Shown piece after piece: positions 30,966 through 40,449 of a DNA stretch of 64,000 nt. Source of the stretch: Nisaea denitrificans DSM 18348 (GTDB taxonomy: Bacteria; Pseudomonadota; Alphaproteobacteria; Thalassobaculales; Thalassobaculaceae). How positions within the stretch are numbered: position 1 is the stretch's first letter; each line of letters starts with the position of its first letter. Below the pieces are notes generated by a model. It had not been told where the DNA came from and did not search any database. It worked only from the letters and a program-made list of their open reading frames with translations. The position numbers and the translations under genes are program-made. The DNA is taken from the NCBI RefSeq assembly GCF_000426505.1, contig NZ_KE384532.1:77910-141909 (forward strand), given 5' to 3'.

Positions 30966-31074
30966 GGAGAGCATCCCGGTTTGCGTCCTTTTCCGACTGA
31001 GCCGGTATTGTTGCAAGAACCCAGCGCCACCGCTAGGTTGCGTCCTTTCGAACGGCGAAAAAGAGACGGCGGAC

Positions 31075-32499
31075 GTGCGCTATATCAGCACCCGGGGCAA
31101 GGCCCCTGAACTCGGTTTCGAAGACGTACTCCTGACGGGCCTTGCCCGCGACGGCGGACTCTATGTCCCGAAGACATGGCCGACCCTTACCCCGGCGGAC
31201 CTGAAACGGCTCGCCGGACTGTCCTATGCCGAGACAGCGTTCGAGGTTTGCCGCCTGTTCACCGGCGACGCCTTCGAAGACGCGACGCTGAAGGGCATCA
31301 TGGACGAGGTCTATGGCAGCTTCGAGCACAGCGCCGTGGCGCCGCTGAAGCAGCTCGACGGCAATCTCTGGATGATGGAGCTGTTCCACGGCCCGACGCT
31401 GGCCTTCAAGGACTATGCGATGCAGGTCCTCGGGCGGATGTTCGATCATGTGCTGACCAAGCGCGGCGAGAAGGTGACCATTGTCGGCGCCACCTCGGGC
31501 GATACCGGCTCGGCCGCCATCGAGGCGTTCCGCGACAGCGCCAATGCCGAGATCTTCATCTTCTTCCCGAAGGGCCGGGTCTCTCCGGTGCAGCAGCACC
31601 AGATGACAACGGTCGATGCGCCGAATGTCCATGCCATCGCGCTGGAAGGCACATTCGACGATTGCCAGGACATGGTGAAGGCGCTGTTCAACGACATCGC
31701 TTTCCGGGACAAACATAACCTTTCCGGCGTGAACTCGATCAACTGGGCCCGCATCCTGCCGCAGGTGGTCTATTACGTGACCTCGGCGCTGAGCATCGGC
31801 GCCACGGCGGAGCGGCCTGTCTCCTTCGTCGTGCCGACCGGCAATTTCGGCAATATCTTCGCCGCCTATGCCGCCAAGCAGATGGGCCTGCCGATCGACC
31901 GCATGGTGGTGGCGACGAACCAGAACGACATCCTGTCCCGCTTCCTCGCTTCCGGCGAGATGAAGCTGGAAGGCGTGCAGCCCTCCATCAGCCCGAGCAT
32001 GGATATCCAGGTCTCCAGCAATTTCGAGCGTTACCTGTTCGATCTGTTCGACCGGGACGGCACCGCCGTGACCGACGCACTTTCGAGTTTCCGCGAGACC
32101 GGCCACTTCGCTGTCTCCCAGGGCATGCTGGATCGCGCCCGGGGCGAATTTGACGGCTTCCGGACCGATGAGACCGGTACCAAGGCGACCATCAAGGCTG
32201 TCTATGAAGAGACGGGCGAGATCACCGATCCGCATTCCGCCGTTTCTCTCGGCGCGGCCCGTCAGGCCCGTGAAAGCGGCGCCATTAGCATCGACAAGCC
32301 GATGATCTCACTCGCCTGCGCTCACCCGGCCAAATTCCCGGATGCGGTCGAGTCCGCCATCGGCCAGCGCCCGGCGCTGCCGCCCCGATTGGCCGATTTG
32401 CTGGAGCGTGAAGAGCGCATGACCGTACTCGCTAATGACTACGGGACCGTCAGCACCCATATAGCAGGCATCGTTGCGACCAAGGAGAACGCTGCATGA
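31075..32499 (+). CDS. thrC: Threonine synthase
   Basis: A PLP enzyme that makes threonine from O-phosphohomoserine. The 474-residue product has the long bacterial/fungal form. It begins VRYISTRGKAPELGFEDVLL and carries the PLP lysine in GPTLAFKDYAMQVLGRMF, a VGATSGDTGSAAIEAF phosphate-binding loop, and INSINW-type SINWARILPQVVYY. GTG 31075 is the start that matches family N-termini. The stop overlaps the ATG of the M16 peptidase (ATGA), a pairing known in many alphaproteobacteria. Confidence 0.96.
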   Translation: MRYISTRGKAPELGFEDVLLTGLARDGGLYVPKTWPTLTPADLKRLAGLSYAETAFEVCRLFTGDAFEDATLKGIMDEVYGSFEHSAVAPLKQLDGNLWMMELFHGPTLAFKDYAMQVLGRMFDHVLTKRGEKVTIVGATSGDTGSAAIEAFRDSANAEIFIFFPKGRVSPVQQHQMTTVDAPNVHAIALEGTFDDCQDMVKALFNDIAFRDKHNLSGVNSINWARILPQVVYYVTSALSIGATAERPVSFVVPTGNFGNIFAAYAAKQMGLPIDRMVVATNQNDILSRFLASGEMKLEGVQPSISPSMDIQVSSNFERYLFDLFDRDGTAVTDALSSFRETGHFAVSQGMLDRARGEFDGFRTDETGTKATIKAVYEETGEITDPHSAVSLGAARQARESGAISIDKPMISLACAHPAKFPDAVESAIGQRPALPPRLADLLEREERMTVLANDYGTVSTHIAGIVATKENAA

Positions 32500-33767
32500 G
32501 CGGCGACATGGACGGAATCAAGATCACCGAACTCGCCAACGGCGCCCGCGTGGTGACCGACAAGATGGCCAGCGTGGAGAGCGTTTCGCTCGGCGCGTGG
32601 CTGAATGTCGGCACCCGGCACGAGGTCGCGGCCGAGAATGGCGTGGCGCATCTGCTGGAACACATGGTGTTCAAGGGCACCAAGCGCCGCTCGGCACTTC
32701 AGATTGCCGAGGAGGTTGAGGCGGTCGGCGGGCACATGAATGCCTATACGGCGCGGGAGCAGACCGCATACTACGCCAAAGTGCTTAAGGAAGACGTGTC
32801 GCTGGGCGTCGATGTTATCTCGGACATTCTGGTGAACTCGACCTTCGACGAGCAGGAACTGAGCCGCGAGCGTTCCGTGATCATCCAGGAAATCGGCCAG
32901 GCGGCGGATACGCCGGACGATATCGTCTTCGATTATTTTCAGGAAACCGCCTATCCGGAGCAGGCCATGGGCCGCCCGGTGCTCGGCCGCTCCGAGATCG
33001 TCCAGGAGATGAGCCGGGACGGCATCATGGCCTTCATCAACGAGAATTATGCAGGAGACAGTCTGGTTTTCTCCGCAGCCGGTGCAGTCGATCACGATGC
33101 GGTGGTGGCCGAGGTCGAACGCGGCTTCGGTACGCTCGGCGCGCAGACAGCCGCGAAGACCGAGCAGGCGGAATACAAGGGCGGCGAGATCCGGGTCGAG
33201 AAGGATCTGGAACAGCTGCACCTGCTGCTCGGCTTCGAGGGGACAGGCTTCCACGACCCGGACTTCTACGCCCAGCAGGTTCTTTCCATGCTGTTCGGCG
33301 GCGGCATGTCCTCGCGTCTGTTCCAGGAAGTGCGCGAGAAGCGCGGGCTGGTCTATTCGGTCTATTCCTTCAGCGCGGCCTATAACGATGGCGGCATGTT
33401 CTCGGTCTATGCCGGAACCGGCGAGAAGGAATCGATCGAACTGATGCCGGTGGTTTGCGACGAGTTGCTTGATGTCGCCACGAACGTTACCGAGGAAGAA
33501 GTCGAGCGGGCCCGCACCCAGCTCCGCTCCGGTCTGCTGATGAGCCGGGAGAGCACCTCGAACCGGTGCGAGCAACTGGCTCAGCACATGCTGGTCTACG
33601 GCCGCCCGGTGCCGGTGCCCGAACTTGTTGCCAAGGTCGACGCGGTCGATACGGCGGCGATCCGCCGCGTGGCGGAGCGGTTGCTCAAGAGCAAGCCGAC
33701 CCTGGCTGCTCTCGGCCCGACCGGAAGCCTCGAATCCTACGACAAGATCTGTGCCCGGCTGAACTGA
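32496..33767 (+). CDS. M16 family zinc peptidase (mitochondrial-processing-peptidase-like)
   Basis: A 423-residue member of the M16B group, related to mitochondrial processing peptidase beta. The inverted zinc motif HxxEH is seen in GVAHLLEHMVFKGTKRR, and the distal Glu lies in the ELSRERSVIIQEI region. The C-terminal glycine-rich flap is MLFGGGMSSRLFQEVREKRG. It probably degrades or processes peptides in the cytosol or periplasm; no signal peptide is seen. It is translationally coupled to thrC. Confidence 0.95.
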   Translation: MSGDMDGIKITELANGARVVTDKMASVESVSLGAWLNVGTRHEVAAENGVAHLLEHMVFKGTKRRSALQIAEEVEAVGGHMNAYTAREQTAYYAKVLKEDVSLGVDVISDILVNSTFDEQELSRERSVIIQEIGQAADTPDDIVFDYFQETAYPEQAMGRPVLGRSEIVQEMSRDGIMAFINENYAGDSLVFSAAGAVDHDAVVAEVERGFGTLGAQTAAKTEQAEYKGGEIRVEKDLEQLHLLLGFEGTGFHDPDFYAQQVLSMLFGGGMSSRLFQEVREKRGLVYSVYSFSAAYNDGGMFSVYAGTGEKESIELMPVVCDELLDVATNVTEEEVERARTQLRSGLLMSRESTSNRCEQLAQHMLVYGRPVPVPELVAKVDAVDTAAIRRVAERLLKSKPTLAALGPTGSLESYDKICARLN

Positions 33768-33803
33768 CCGGCGGGCTATGAATTTCTCTCAGATTCCCAG
33801 ACC

Positions 33804-33828
33804 CCGCACGGCAAGGCTTGCCGTGCGG
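33804..33828. terminator. Perfect 12-bp hairpin after the M16 peptidase gene
   Basis: CCGCACGGCAAG and CTTGCCGTGCGG are exact reverse complements with a single base between them (functional loop about 7). It lies 37 bases past the peptidase stop. No T-run follows, so it may work with Rho or as an mRNA 3'-end stabiliser. Confidence 0.55.
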
Positions 33829-33899
33829 CGGTTCCGCTTGCCTTCAGCACGGTTAACAGGAAAAATGACGCTGTAACGGGCTCCGAGGGGATTCGTGAT

Positions 33900-34511
33900 T
33901 TGGTCCTGACGTTTTTTCCGCCGTCCAAGATCGAGCCGCGGGTATCCCTGCCGCGGCTTTATCTCCGGCAGCCGAACAAGAACGACTGGCGTGAATGGGC
34001 CGAACTGCGCGCCATCAGCCGGGATTTTCTTGTCGAGTGGGAACCGCGCTGGCCAGACGACGCGCTGACGCGCGCCGCCTTCCGCCGCCGTCTCGCCCGC
34101 TATGCCGAGGACTGGGCGCGGGACCAAGGTTATTCCTTCCTCATCTACCGGCGCAGTGACGATGCGATGGTCGGTGGTATCACCATTGCCAATGTCCGTC
34201 GGGGCGTCGCCCAATGCTGTACAATCGGCTACTGGATCGGCCGTCCCTATGCCCGGCATGGCTATATGACCGAGGCCGTGCATGGTGCCTGCTCTTTCGG
34301 TTTCGACCAGCTCTCCCTGCACCGGGTCGAGGCCGCCTGCCTGCCACGCAACTACCCGAGCCAGGGTGTGTTGCGCAAAGCCGGCTTCCGTGAGGAAGGA
34401 CTGGCGAAGAAGTATCTGAAGATCGACGGCCGCTGGCAGGACCACGTCCTGTTCGCGCTGCTGCGCGAGGAGTTCTATCCAAGCTTCGCGGATGAGCTGA
34501 AGCACTTCTAG
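33900..34511 (+). CDS. RimJ-like ribosomal-protein-alanine N-acetyltransferase (GNAT)
   Basis: A 203-residue GNAT of the RimJ/RimL group. The N-terminal PRLYLRQPNKNDWREWAELR is followed by the GLVGG-type segment VGGITIANVRRGVAQCCTIG, then the acetyl-CoA loop YWIGRPYARHGYMTEAVHGA and HRVEAACLPRNYPSQGVLRK. It probably acetylates the N-terminus of a ribosomal or other protein; the exact target is unknown. The start is a TTG at 33900, as no ATG or GTG in frame is near; this lowers confidence in the first few residues. Confidence 0.9.
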   Translation: MVLTFFPPSKIEPRVSLPRLYLRQPNKNDWREWAELRAISRDFLVEWEPRWPDDALTRAAFRRRLARYAEDWARDQGYSFLIYRRSDDAMVGGITIANVRRGVAQCCTIGYWIGRPYARHGYMTEAVHGACSFGFDQLSLHRVEAACLPRNYPSQGVLRKAGFREEGLAKKYLKIDGRWQDHVLFALLREEFYPSFADELKHF

Positions 34512-34615
34512 GCCGGCGTTTTCCGGTTCAACTCGACGAGAGCCTTTCAGGTTGGCATTCTTGTTCCGTATCACGTCGGGACCGTCCGGACCCGGCGACT
34601 ATCACCGGAGCTCCC

Positions 34616-35818
34616 ATGACCGACCAGTCCGCCCTCTCTTCGCGCCATCACAACCGGATTTCCGCCCTGCATGGGGATGTCACGGAGTGGCGCCGCGACC
34701 TGCATGCCCATCCCGAGACCGGGTTCGAGGAAGTGCGTACTGCCGGGATTGTCGCCGACAAGCTGCGGGCCTTCGGGGTCGACGAGGTAATGACCGGGAT
34801 TGCGACCACGGGCGTTGTCGGCATTGTTCGCGGCCGTTCTGAGGGACCGATGATCGGACTCCGCGCGGATATGGATGCGCTGCCGATGCAGGAAGTCGGC
34901 GACGTGCCCTACAAGTCGACAGTACCGGGAAAGATGCATGCCTGCGGGCATGACGGGCACACCGCGATGCTGCTTGGCGCGGCGAAGCTGCTGGCCGAAA
35001 GCCGTGATTTTTCCGGTTCGGTCGCGCTGATCTTTCAGCCGGCGGAAGAAGGCGGCGGCGGCGGCCGGGTGATGGTTGAGGAGGGCCTGTTCGACAAGGC
35101 GAATTGCGAGACGGTCTGGGGACTGCACAACTGGCCCGACCTGCCGCTCGGAACCTTCTGTCCGCTGGCCGGCCCGATCATGGCGGGGATCGACTATTTT
35201 GACATTGCCGTGCGCGGTCAGGGCACCCATGCGGGGATGCCGCATGACGGTGTGGACACGGTGCTGGCGGCGGCCCATCTGGTCACCGCAATCCAGAGCG
35301 TGCCGGGGCGCAATGTCTCGCCGCACAAAACCGCGACCATCGGGGTCTCTATGTTCAGGGGCTCGGATGCCTATGTGGTGATGCCGGATGAAGCGGTGAT
35401 CGGCGGCTCGGTGCGCTATTTCGAGCCGGGCGTGCGCGATCTCGCCGAGGCACGCATTCGTTCGCTGGCAACTGGTATCGCCCAGGGCTTCGGCTGCGAG
35501 GCGGTGATCGACTACCGCAAGAACTATCCGCCGGCAATAAACCCGCCCGCCGAGGCTGAATTCGCGGCCGGGGTCGCAGAGTCGCTGGTCGGCGCGGAAA
35601 AGGTAATCCGCGAGCACGATCCTTGTATGGCGGGCGAGGATTTCTCCTTCATGCTGAACGAGCGTCCGGGCAATTACATCTGGATGGGTACGGCGGCGCC
35701 GGATCACGCCTCCGGCAAGCTGCATTACCCGGACTACAACTTCAACGACGCCTCCATTCCCCTCGGCATAGGGTATTGGCTAGCACTGGTGGACAAGCTG
35801 TTGCCGGAAAGCGCATAG
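34616..35818 (+). CDS. M20 family amidohydrolase (hippurate hydrolase-like)
   Basis: A 400-residue M20D metal-dependent amidohydrolase that cleaves N-acylated amino acids or similar amides. Marks are WRRDLHAHPETGFEE, GLRADMDALPMQE, MHACGHDGHTAMLLGAAKLL with metal ligands (Cys, His), IFQPAEEGGGGGRVMVEEG with the catalytic Glu, and a C-terminal MAGEDFSFMLNERPGNYIWM. The lid domain occupies about residues 190-300. GGAG precedes the ATG. No transporter or regulator for its substrate is adjacent. Confidence 0.93.
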   Translation: MTDQSALSSRHHNRISALHGDVTEWRRDLHAHPETGFEEVRTAGIVADKLRAFGVDEVMTGIATTGVVGIVRGRSEGPMIGLRADMDALPMQEVGDVPYKSTVPGKMHACGHDGHTAMLLGAAKLLAESRDFSGSVALIFQPAEEGGGGGRVMVEEGLFDKANCETVWGLHNWPDLPLGTFCPLAGPIMAGIDYFDIAVRGQGTHAGMPHDGVDTVLAAAHLVTAIQSVPGRNVSPHKTATIGVSMFRGSDAYVVMPDEAVIGGSVRYFEPGVRDLAEARIRSLATGIAQGFGCEAVIDYRKNYPPAINPPAEAEFAAGVAESLVGAEKVIREHDPCMAGEDFSFMLNERPGNYIWMGTAAPDHASGKLHYPDYNFNDASIPLGIGYWLALVDKLLPESA

Positions 35819-35866
35819 GCGAACTCCCTAAACTTTGGTCTTCCATGGCTGATTGGGGTGCAGAAG

Positions 35867-36214
35867 ATGAGTGTCTATTCAGGCAGTTGCCACTGCGGGC
35901 TGGTGCGGTTCACGTTGGAGGTTGACCTCGATCATGTCCGCGTATGCGATTGCTCTATCTGCCGACGGCGAGGCGCATTGCTTCACCGGGTGGAAGAAAA
36001 GGCTCTGGAGGTGCTTACTCCGCTCGAAGAACTCACGACGTATCAGTTCAACACGAAGCAGGCGACGGACTATTTTTGCCCGCGTTGCGGCATCCTCCCA
36101 TTCCGGAGACCGCGCACCGCACCGCATTTATGGTCGGTAAATGTGCGCTGCCTGGAGGATGTCGATTTAGACGCGCTTCCGGTTGAACGAGTGCAGGGCA
36201 GTCGCCTGTCGTGA
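35867..36214 (+). CDS. GFA (glutathione-dependent formaldehyde-activating-like) family protein
   Basis: A 115-residue zinc protein of the GFA/CENP-V fold. The Cys ligands are all visible: GSCHCGLVRF, RVCDCSICRRRGALLH and YFCPRCGILPF. The conserved VNVRCLEDVDLDALPV near the C-terminus is also typical. Family members were proposed to act with glutathione on formaldehyde, but most have no proven function. ATG 35867 is used; a GTG nine bases earlier is possible. Confidence 0.88.
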   Translation: MSVYSGSCHCGLVRFTLEVDLDHVRVCDCSICRRRGALLHRVEEKALEVLTPLEELTTYQFNTKQATDYFCPRCGILPFRRPRTAPHLWSVNVRCLEDVDLDALPVERVQGSRLS

Positions 36215-36284
36215 AATGGGGGCGTTTATCTCGTCCGGTTTTCTTGCCGAGAAGGGCGCCTGCTGTTCACTGAAACGGAAAGTT

Positions 36285-36875
36285 TCAGGCCCGTCCGGAC
36301 TCGGTCGAGAGCAGGGCGGAATCGACGCCGAGTTTGGCCAGCGCCCGGTCCCATTTGCTGTCGAGATCGGTATCGAAGACCAGCGCGTTGTCCGCATCGA
36401 CATTGAGCCAGGCGTTTTCCTGGATCTCGCTATCGAGTTGGCCTGGACCCCATCCGGCATAGCCGAGCGCCAGCAGATGGTCCTTCGGACCGCTGCCCGA
36501 CGCGATGGTTCGGACGATGTCGATCGTCGCGGTCAGCCCGAATTCCTTGTCGATATCGAGCGTCTCCTCGCTCTGGTAGTCGGCGCTGTGCAGCACGAAA
36601 CCGCGTTCGGTATCGACCGGTCCGCCGAAATGGACCGGCGGGTTGGCGACCAGGTCGGTTTCGCCAAACTGCATGTCGAGCTGTTCGATCAGGTCGCTGA
36701 ACTCGATCGAGCCGACGAGACGGTTTACCACCAGGCCGATCGCACCTTCGGCGTTATGGACGCAGATATAGATCACGGAACGGGCAAAACGCGGGTCGCG
36801 CATTGCCGGCATAGCCACCAGAAGCTGTCCGGTGAGATAGCCTTCCTGGGTTTCCTCGGCGACGGTACTGGTCAT
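36285..36875 (-). CDS. YqgE/AlgH family protein
   Basis: A 196-residue member of UPF0301 (YqgE/AlgH). It shows YLTGQLLVAMPAMRDPRFAR, SVIYICVHNAEGAIGLVVNR, VHFGGPVDTERGFVLHS and LALGYAGWGPGQLDSEIQEN, all hallmark segments. The biochemical role is unknown; in Pseudomonas AlgH affects alginate regulation. A short inverted repeat (CTGAAAC/GTTTCAG at 36270-36288) overlaps its stop. It diverges from the DsbD-like gene. Confidence 0.94.
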   Translation of the reverse strand: MTSTVAEETQEGYLTGQLLVAMPAMRDPRFARSVIYICVHNAEGAIGLVVNRLVGSIEFSDLIEQLDMQFGETDLVANPPVHFGGPVDTERGFVLHSADYQSEETLDIDKEFGLTATIDIVRTIASGSGPKDHLLALGYAGWGPGQLDSEIQENAWLNVDADNALVFDTDLDSKWDRALAKLGVDSALLSTESGRA

Positions 36876-37023
36876 TCTTGACTGTCCTGATCTTCGGTTG
36901 CGCCGGGTCCGCCAATTCTTTCCCGCGTTTCCGGAAAATGTGACCGACGTGGCGGCTCCGGTCCACTATATATGCGGGACGGAAAGGGTGTGAAAACCCT
37001 GCAACAAGCTCGGGCATCTGATT

Positions 37024-39156
37024 ATGAGTTGGGTCTTCCGCCCAAGAAATCCAATAGTGGCCGCTATTCTGGGCGTCATCATGGCGCTCGGGTTTTTTGC
37101 GCGCCCTGCCACTGGTGCGCCCGGTGCGTCCGACTGGGTCAGTACCGAATTCGCCGATGTCCGGCTGATTTCCGCGGTGGCGGGAACCCAGGGCCAGGAC
37201 AATGTTCCTCTCGGCCTGCAGTTCCGCCTGGCCGACGGCTGGAAGATCTATTGGCGTGCCCCGGGCGATGCCGGTTATCCGCCGGAAATTGACTGGCAGG
37301 GCTCAAGCAACCTTGCCGGAATGGCCTGGCGCTGGCCGGTGCCGGAACGGTTCAGCCTGTTCGGGCTGGAGACCTACGGCTACCACGGCGAGGTGGTGAT
37401 TCCGATTCGCGCGACGCTTTCCCAGCCGGGTGAACCGTTGGCATTGCGGGCGGAGATGAACGCGCTGGCCTGCAGTGATATCTGCGTGCCGTTGACGGCC
37501 AGTCTGAGCCTCGATCTCGCCGGGACGGAAGCTAGCCCGACGGCGTTCGCCCAGCTGATAGACCGATTCCGCGCTCGTGTGCCGAAGAATCTGAGCGGGC
37601 TTGGCCTCGATATCGGTCAGGTCACGGCGGTCGGCACGCCGGAGCCGCATTCGCTCGCCGTCTCCATCCAGGCGACACATCCGCTCGACGCGCCGGATGT
37701 CTTTCCTGAAGCGCGGCAGGGCTTTGCCTTTGGCAAACCGGATATCGCCTTCTCCGCGGACCGGCGCTCCGCCGTGCTGACTGTCCCGGCCTCCCTGCCG
37801 GAAGGTAGCAGACTGGCCGGTGAGGAGGTCACCCTGACGCTGGTCGACGGTGACCGGTTCCTGGAGCGGAAGGTCACAGTTTCTGAAGCGGTGCAGGCCG
37901 GACCCTTCAACCGTTGGGCGGCACTGGCGGCTGTGCTTGGCATTGCCTTCCTCGGCGGCCTGGTCCTCAACCTGATGCCTTGCGTGTTGCCGGTGCTGTC
38001 CCTGAAGCTGGTCGGCGCGGTGAAATATGGCGGGGCTGACAAGGGCACGATCCGGAGGGGTTTTCTGGCCTCGGCCGCCGGGATTGTTGTCTCATTCCTG
38101 CTGCTGGCCGGTGGGGCCATCGCGCTGAAGGAGGCGGGCCTTGCGGTCGGCTGGGGCATCCAGTTCCAGCAACCTCTGTTCCTTGCGCTCATGGTGGCAA
38201 TTCTGGTGCTCTTTGCGGGCAATCTTCTCGGCCTGTTCGAGATCGGTTTGCCGCAACGGGTCTCCGATCTCGGCCTTGCGGCTTCCGGTGCGGGCGGGCA
38301 TGAGGGAAAAACCAGCCTGTCGGGTCATTTTCTCACCGGTGCGTTTGCCACTCTGCTGGCGACGCCATGTTCTGCGCCGTTTCTCGGCACGGCGATCGGT
38401 TTCGCACTCTCGCGCGGGTCCGTCGAGATTGCCGTTGTCTTCCTTGTCATGGGGCTCGGCCTGGCGGCGCCCTATCTTCTTGTCGCTGCGTTGCCTGGGC
38501 TCGCGCGCGCCTTGCCGCGGCCCGGCGCCTGGATGATCTGGCTGCGCCGCGTCCTTGGTCTGGCGCTCATGGCGACGGCTGTGTGGCTCTATACTGTCTT
38601 TGCAGCGACCGCCGCGTTGCCCGATACACTTTTGCTCGGTGGCCTGGCTCTGGTGCTGACGGCCGCGCTGACCTGGAGGGCGCGGGATGGCGTGCCCGGC
38701 AGGCGCGCGGGCGCACCGATTGCCCTGGCCGCCATGCTCGCGGTCGCCGGGGTTGGTCTATATGCCACGGTGCGGGAGAGCTCCGCACCGAAGGCATCCG
38801 ATGTCGAATCCGCCTGGAGGCCTTTTGACAAGCGGGAGATTTCCCGGCTGGTGGCAGAAGGTAAAACTGTTCTGATCGATGTCACGGCGGACTGGTGCCT
38901 GACCTGCAAGGTCAACAAATCGCTGGTTCTGGAATCCACGGAGATTACCGGACTGATCGGGACGGAGGACGTTGTTGCCATGCGGGCTGACTGGACGGCT
39001 CCCGATCCGGCGATCGCGGATTATCTGGCATCGTTCGGACGCTATGGCATTCCGTTCAACGCGGTCTATGGTCCGGGTGCGCCGGGCGGTGTCGCGCTGC
39101 CGGAACTGCTGAGCCTTGAAGCGGTGCAAACAGCGATTGCGGAAGCCGGTAATTGA
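37024..39156 (+). CDS. DsbD-family protein-disulfide reductase (ScsB-like)
   Basis: A 710-residue inner-membrane protein that moves electrons from cytosolic thioredoxin to the periplasm. In order: signal peptide (to about ATGAPG), a periplasmic N-terminal domain of about 260 residues with CSDICVPLTA, an eight-helix DsbD core with LMPCVLPVLSLKLVGAVKYG and LLATPCSAPFLGTAIGFALS (the redox Cys pair), and a C-terminal thioredoxin-like domain with DVTADWCLTCKVNKSLVL (CxxC). Its N-terminal domain is larger than in classical E. coli DsbD and resembles the ScsB/DipZ-like type. A peroxiredoxin gene follows about 100 bases later and might be a client; that is inference. Confidence 0.92.
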   Translation: MSWVFRPRNPIVAAILGVIMALGFFARPATGAPGASDWVSTEFADVRLISAVAGTQGQDNVPLGLQFRLADGWKIYWRAPGDAGYPPEIDWQGSSNLAGMAWRWPVPERFSLFGLETYGYHGEVVIPIRATLSQPGEPLALRAEMNALACSDICVPLTASLSLDLAGTEASPTAFAQLIDRFRARVPKNLSGLGLDIGQVTAVGTPEPHSLAVSIQATHPLDAPDVFPEARQGFAFGKPDIAFSADRRSAVLTVPASLPEGSRLAGEEVTLTLVDGDRFLERKVTVSEAVQAGPFNRWAALAAVLGIAFLGGLVLNLMPCVLPVLSLKLVGAVKYGGADKGTIRRGFLASAAGIVVSFLLLAGGAIALKEAGLAVGWGIQFQQPLFLALMVAILVLFAGNLLGLFEIGLPQRVSDLGLAASGAGGHEGKTSLSGHFLTGAFATLLATPCSAPFLGTAIGFALSRGSVEIAVVFLVMGLGLAAPYLLVAALPGLARALPRPGAWMIWLRRVLGLALMATAVWLYTVFAATAALPDTLLLGGLALVLTAALTWRARDGVPGRRAGAPIALAAMLAVAGVGLYATVRESSAPKASDVESAWRPFDKREISRLVAEGKTVLIDVTADWCLTCKVNKSLVLESTEITGLIGTEDVVAMRADWTAPDPAIADYLASFGRYGIPFNAVYGPGAPGGVALPELLSLEAVQTAIAEAGN

Positions 39157-39261
39157 CGGCATTGGAATTGGGGCTGGTCGGCCCCATCTCAAGCATCGTA
39201 TTTTCGAGACCGAATTCTTTTGGCCAACCCGGCCAGACAACACCCAGGGGGAGAGACCAGA

Positions 39262-39744
39262 ATGACCATTAAAGTTGGGGACGCATTTCCGGCGCTGACG
39301 CTGAAGACAAATACGGCGGACGGGATTGACGATCTCGATACGGCGGAATTTTTCAAGGGCCGCAAGGTCGTCCTGTTCGCGGTGCCGGGGGCGTTCACGC
39401 CGACTTGCTCCGTGCAGCATCTTCCGGGCTTCGTGCAGAAGGCGGGTGAGCTGAAGGCGAAGGGCGTCGACGCGATTGCCTGCACGGCCGTGAACGATGC
39501 TTTCGTCATGGGTGCCTGGGCCAAGGACCAGGGCGCGGGCGACGCTGTCACCATGATTGCGGACGGCAATGGCGAACTTGCCAAGGCGCTCGACCTTGAG
39601 ATGGATGTCTCCGTCGCCGGCCTCGGCATGCGCTCCCAGCGCTATGCGATGGTTGTCGAGAACGGCACCGTCACCAAGCTCTTCGTTGAGGAGCCGCGCG
39701 CCTTCGAAGTCTCCAGCGCTGAACACGTGCTGGCCAATATCTGA
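39262..39744 (+). CDS. Peroxiredoxin (Prx5/PrxII type)
   Basis: A 160-residue thiol peroxidase reducing hydrogen peroxide and organic hydroperoxides. The peroxidatic Cys lies in FAVPGAFTPTCSVQHLPGF, with KVGDAFPALTLKT at the N-terminus and DPTNSA-type MGAWAKDQGAGDAVTMIADG after it. The short C-terminus and CSVQHLPGF fit the Prx5 class, whose reductant is often glutaredoxin or glutathione (gshA is in the window). ATG 39262 has GAGAG upstream. Confidence 0.95.
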   Translation: MTIKVGDAFPALTLKTNTADGIDDLDTAEFFKGRKVVLFAVPGAFTPTCSVQHLPGFVQKAGELKAKGVDAIACTAVNDAFVMGAWAKDQGAGDAVTMIADGNGELAKALDLEMDVSVAGLGMRSQRYAMVVENGTVTKLFVEEPRAFEVSSAEHVLANI

Positions 39745-39757
39745 CGCAAACCGTCAG

Positions 39758-39788
39758 GCTCCGGAGCGGCGATAAGCCGCTCCGGAGC
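39758..39788. terminator. Perfect 13-bp hairpin between converging genes
   Basis: GCTCCGGAGCGGC and GCCGCTCCGGAGC are exact reverse complements around the loop GATAA, located between the peroxiredoxin stop (39744) and the converging lipoprotein stop (39799). Neither side has a T-run, so it may end transcription in both directions with Rho, or protect both 3' ends. Confidence 0.7.
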
Positions 39789-39798
39789 ACTCCGCGTT

Positions 39799-40383
39799 CT
39801 AGCGGAGGAATTCTCCGAGATGCGCCGTGACCTGCGGTCGGATCGTAGTGTCGAATTCACCCAACAGCTTTTCCGTAAGGCCGTACCAGAGAGCTTCCCT
39901 GTCTGCCAGAGTGGCGTCCTCGGCGATTGTCGCGCTGCGGGTGGCGAAAGCCTCCGCCACGGCCCGGCGCTTGTTTTCCGGTGTGCGGATTTCGAGGCGT
40001 ACCGCAACCCGGCTCTCATACCGTTCCGTCTGATCTGTGGTGAAAGCGCCCTTGAGGCCCTTCTTGATTTTCAGCGGGGTTTCCGTCACCGAGGCATCGG
40101 TAATCACCATCACCAGTTTGTCCGGGCCACCCATGGCCTGCAGTACGTCCTGTGCCCAGCGCTCTGCGGCCGGGCCGGGGGCGACGGGCATCTTGTGCTC
40201 CACATTCGGTGCAGCGAAAGGCATACGGAATTCGTTGATGACCTCGACGGACCCGACGGCAAGCCGGATCGGTGTCTTGTGCCGGAAGGTCAGCTCCGGA
40301 AAATTCGTCGTCGGTGGCGTTGCGCAGGCACCGAGCAGCGGTGCAACGAAAGCGAAAAGCAGAAAAGCAAGCCGGACCCGCAT
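39799..40383 (-). CDS. Putative lipoprotein of unknown function
   Basis: A 194-residue exported protein. The N-terminus MRVRLAFLLFAFVAPLLGAC ends in a lipobox (LGAC) so the mature protein is a lipid-anchored one. The remainder, with FRHKTPIRLAVGSVEVINEF, MPFAAPNVEHKMPVAPGPAA and RYESRVAVRLEIRTPENKRR, forms an alpha/beta domain I cannot name. ATG 40383 has GGGGG upstream and gives the signal peptide; an upstream ATG at 40419 would spoil it. It follows hslO by 66 bases on the same strand. Confidence 0.85.
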   Translation of the reverse strand: MRVRLAFLLFAFVAPLLGACATPPTTNFPELTFRHKTPIRLAVGSVEVINEFRMPFAAPNVEHKMPVAPGPAAERWAQDVLQAMGGPDKLVMVITDASVTETPLKIKKGLKGAFTTDQTERYESRVAVRLEIRTPENKRRAVAEAFATRSATIAEDATLADREALWYGLTEKLLGEFDTTIRPQVTAHLGEFLR

Positions 40384-40449
40384 TGAAACCCCCAAGGATG
40401 AATGAGCCGAAAGAATCATTCTAACCTAAGTGATGGGGCAGCATTATGA

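Noticed and set aside
36270-36288. CTGAAAC/GTTTCAG inverted repeat at the end of the yqgE-like gene
   Set aside because: Seven base pairs with no T-run on the gene's side. Too weak to call as terminator on its own.
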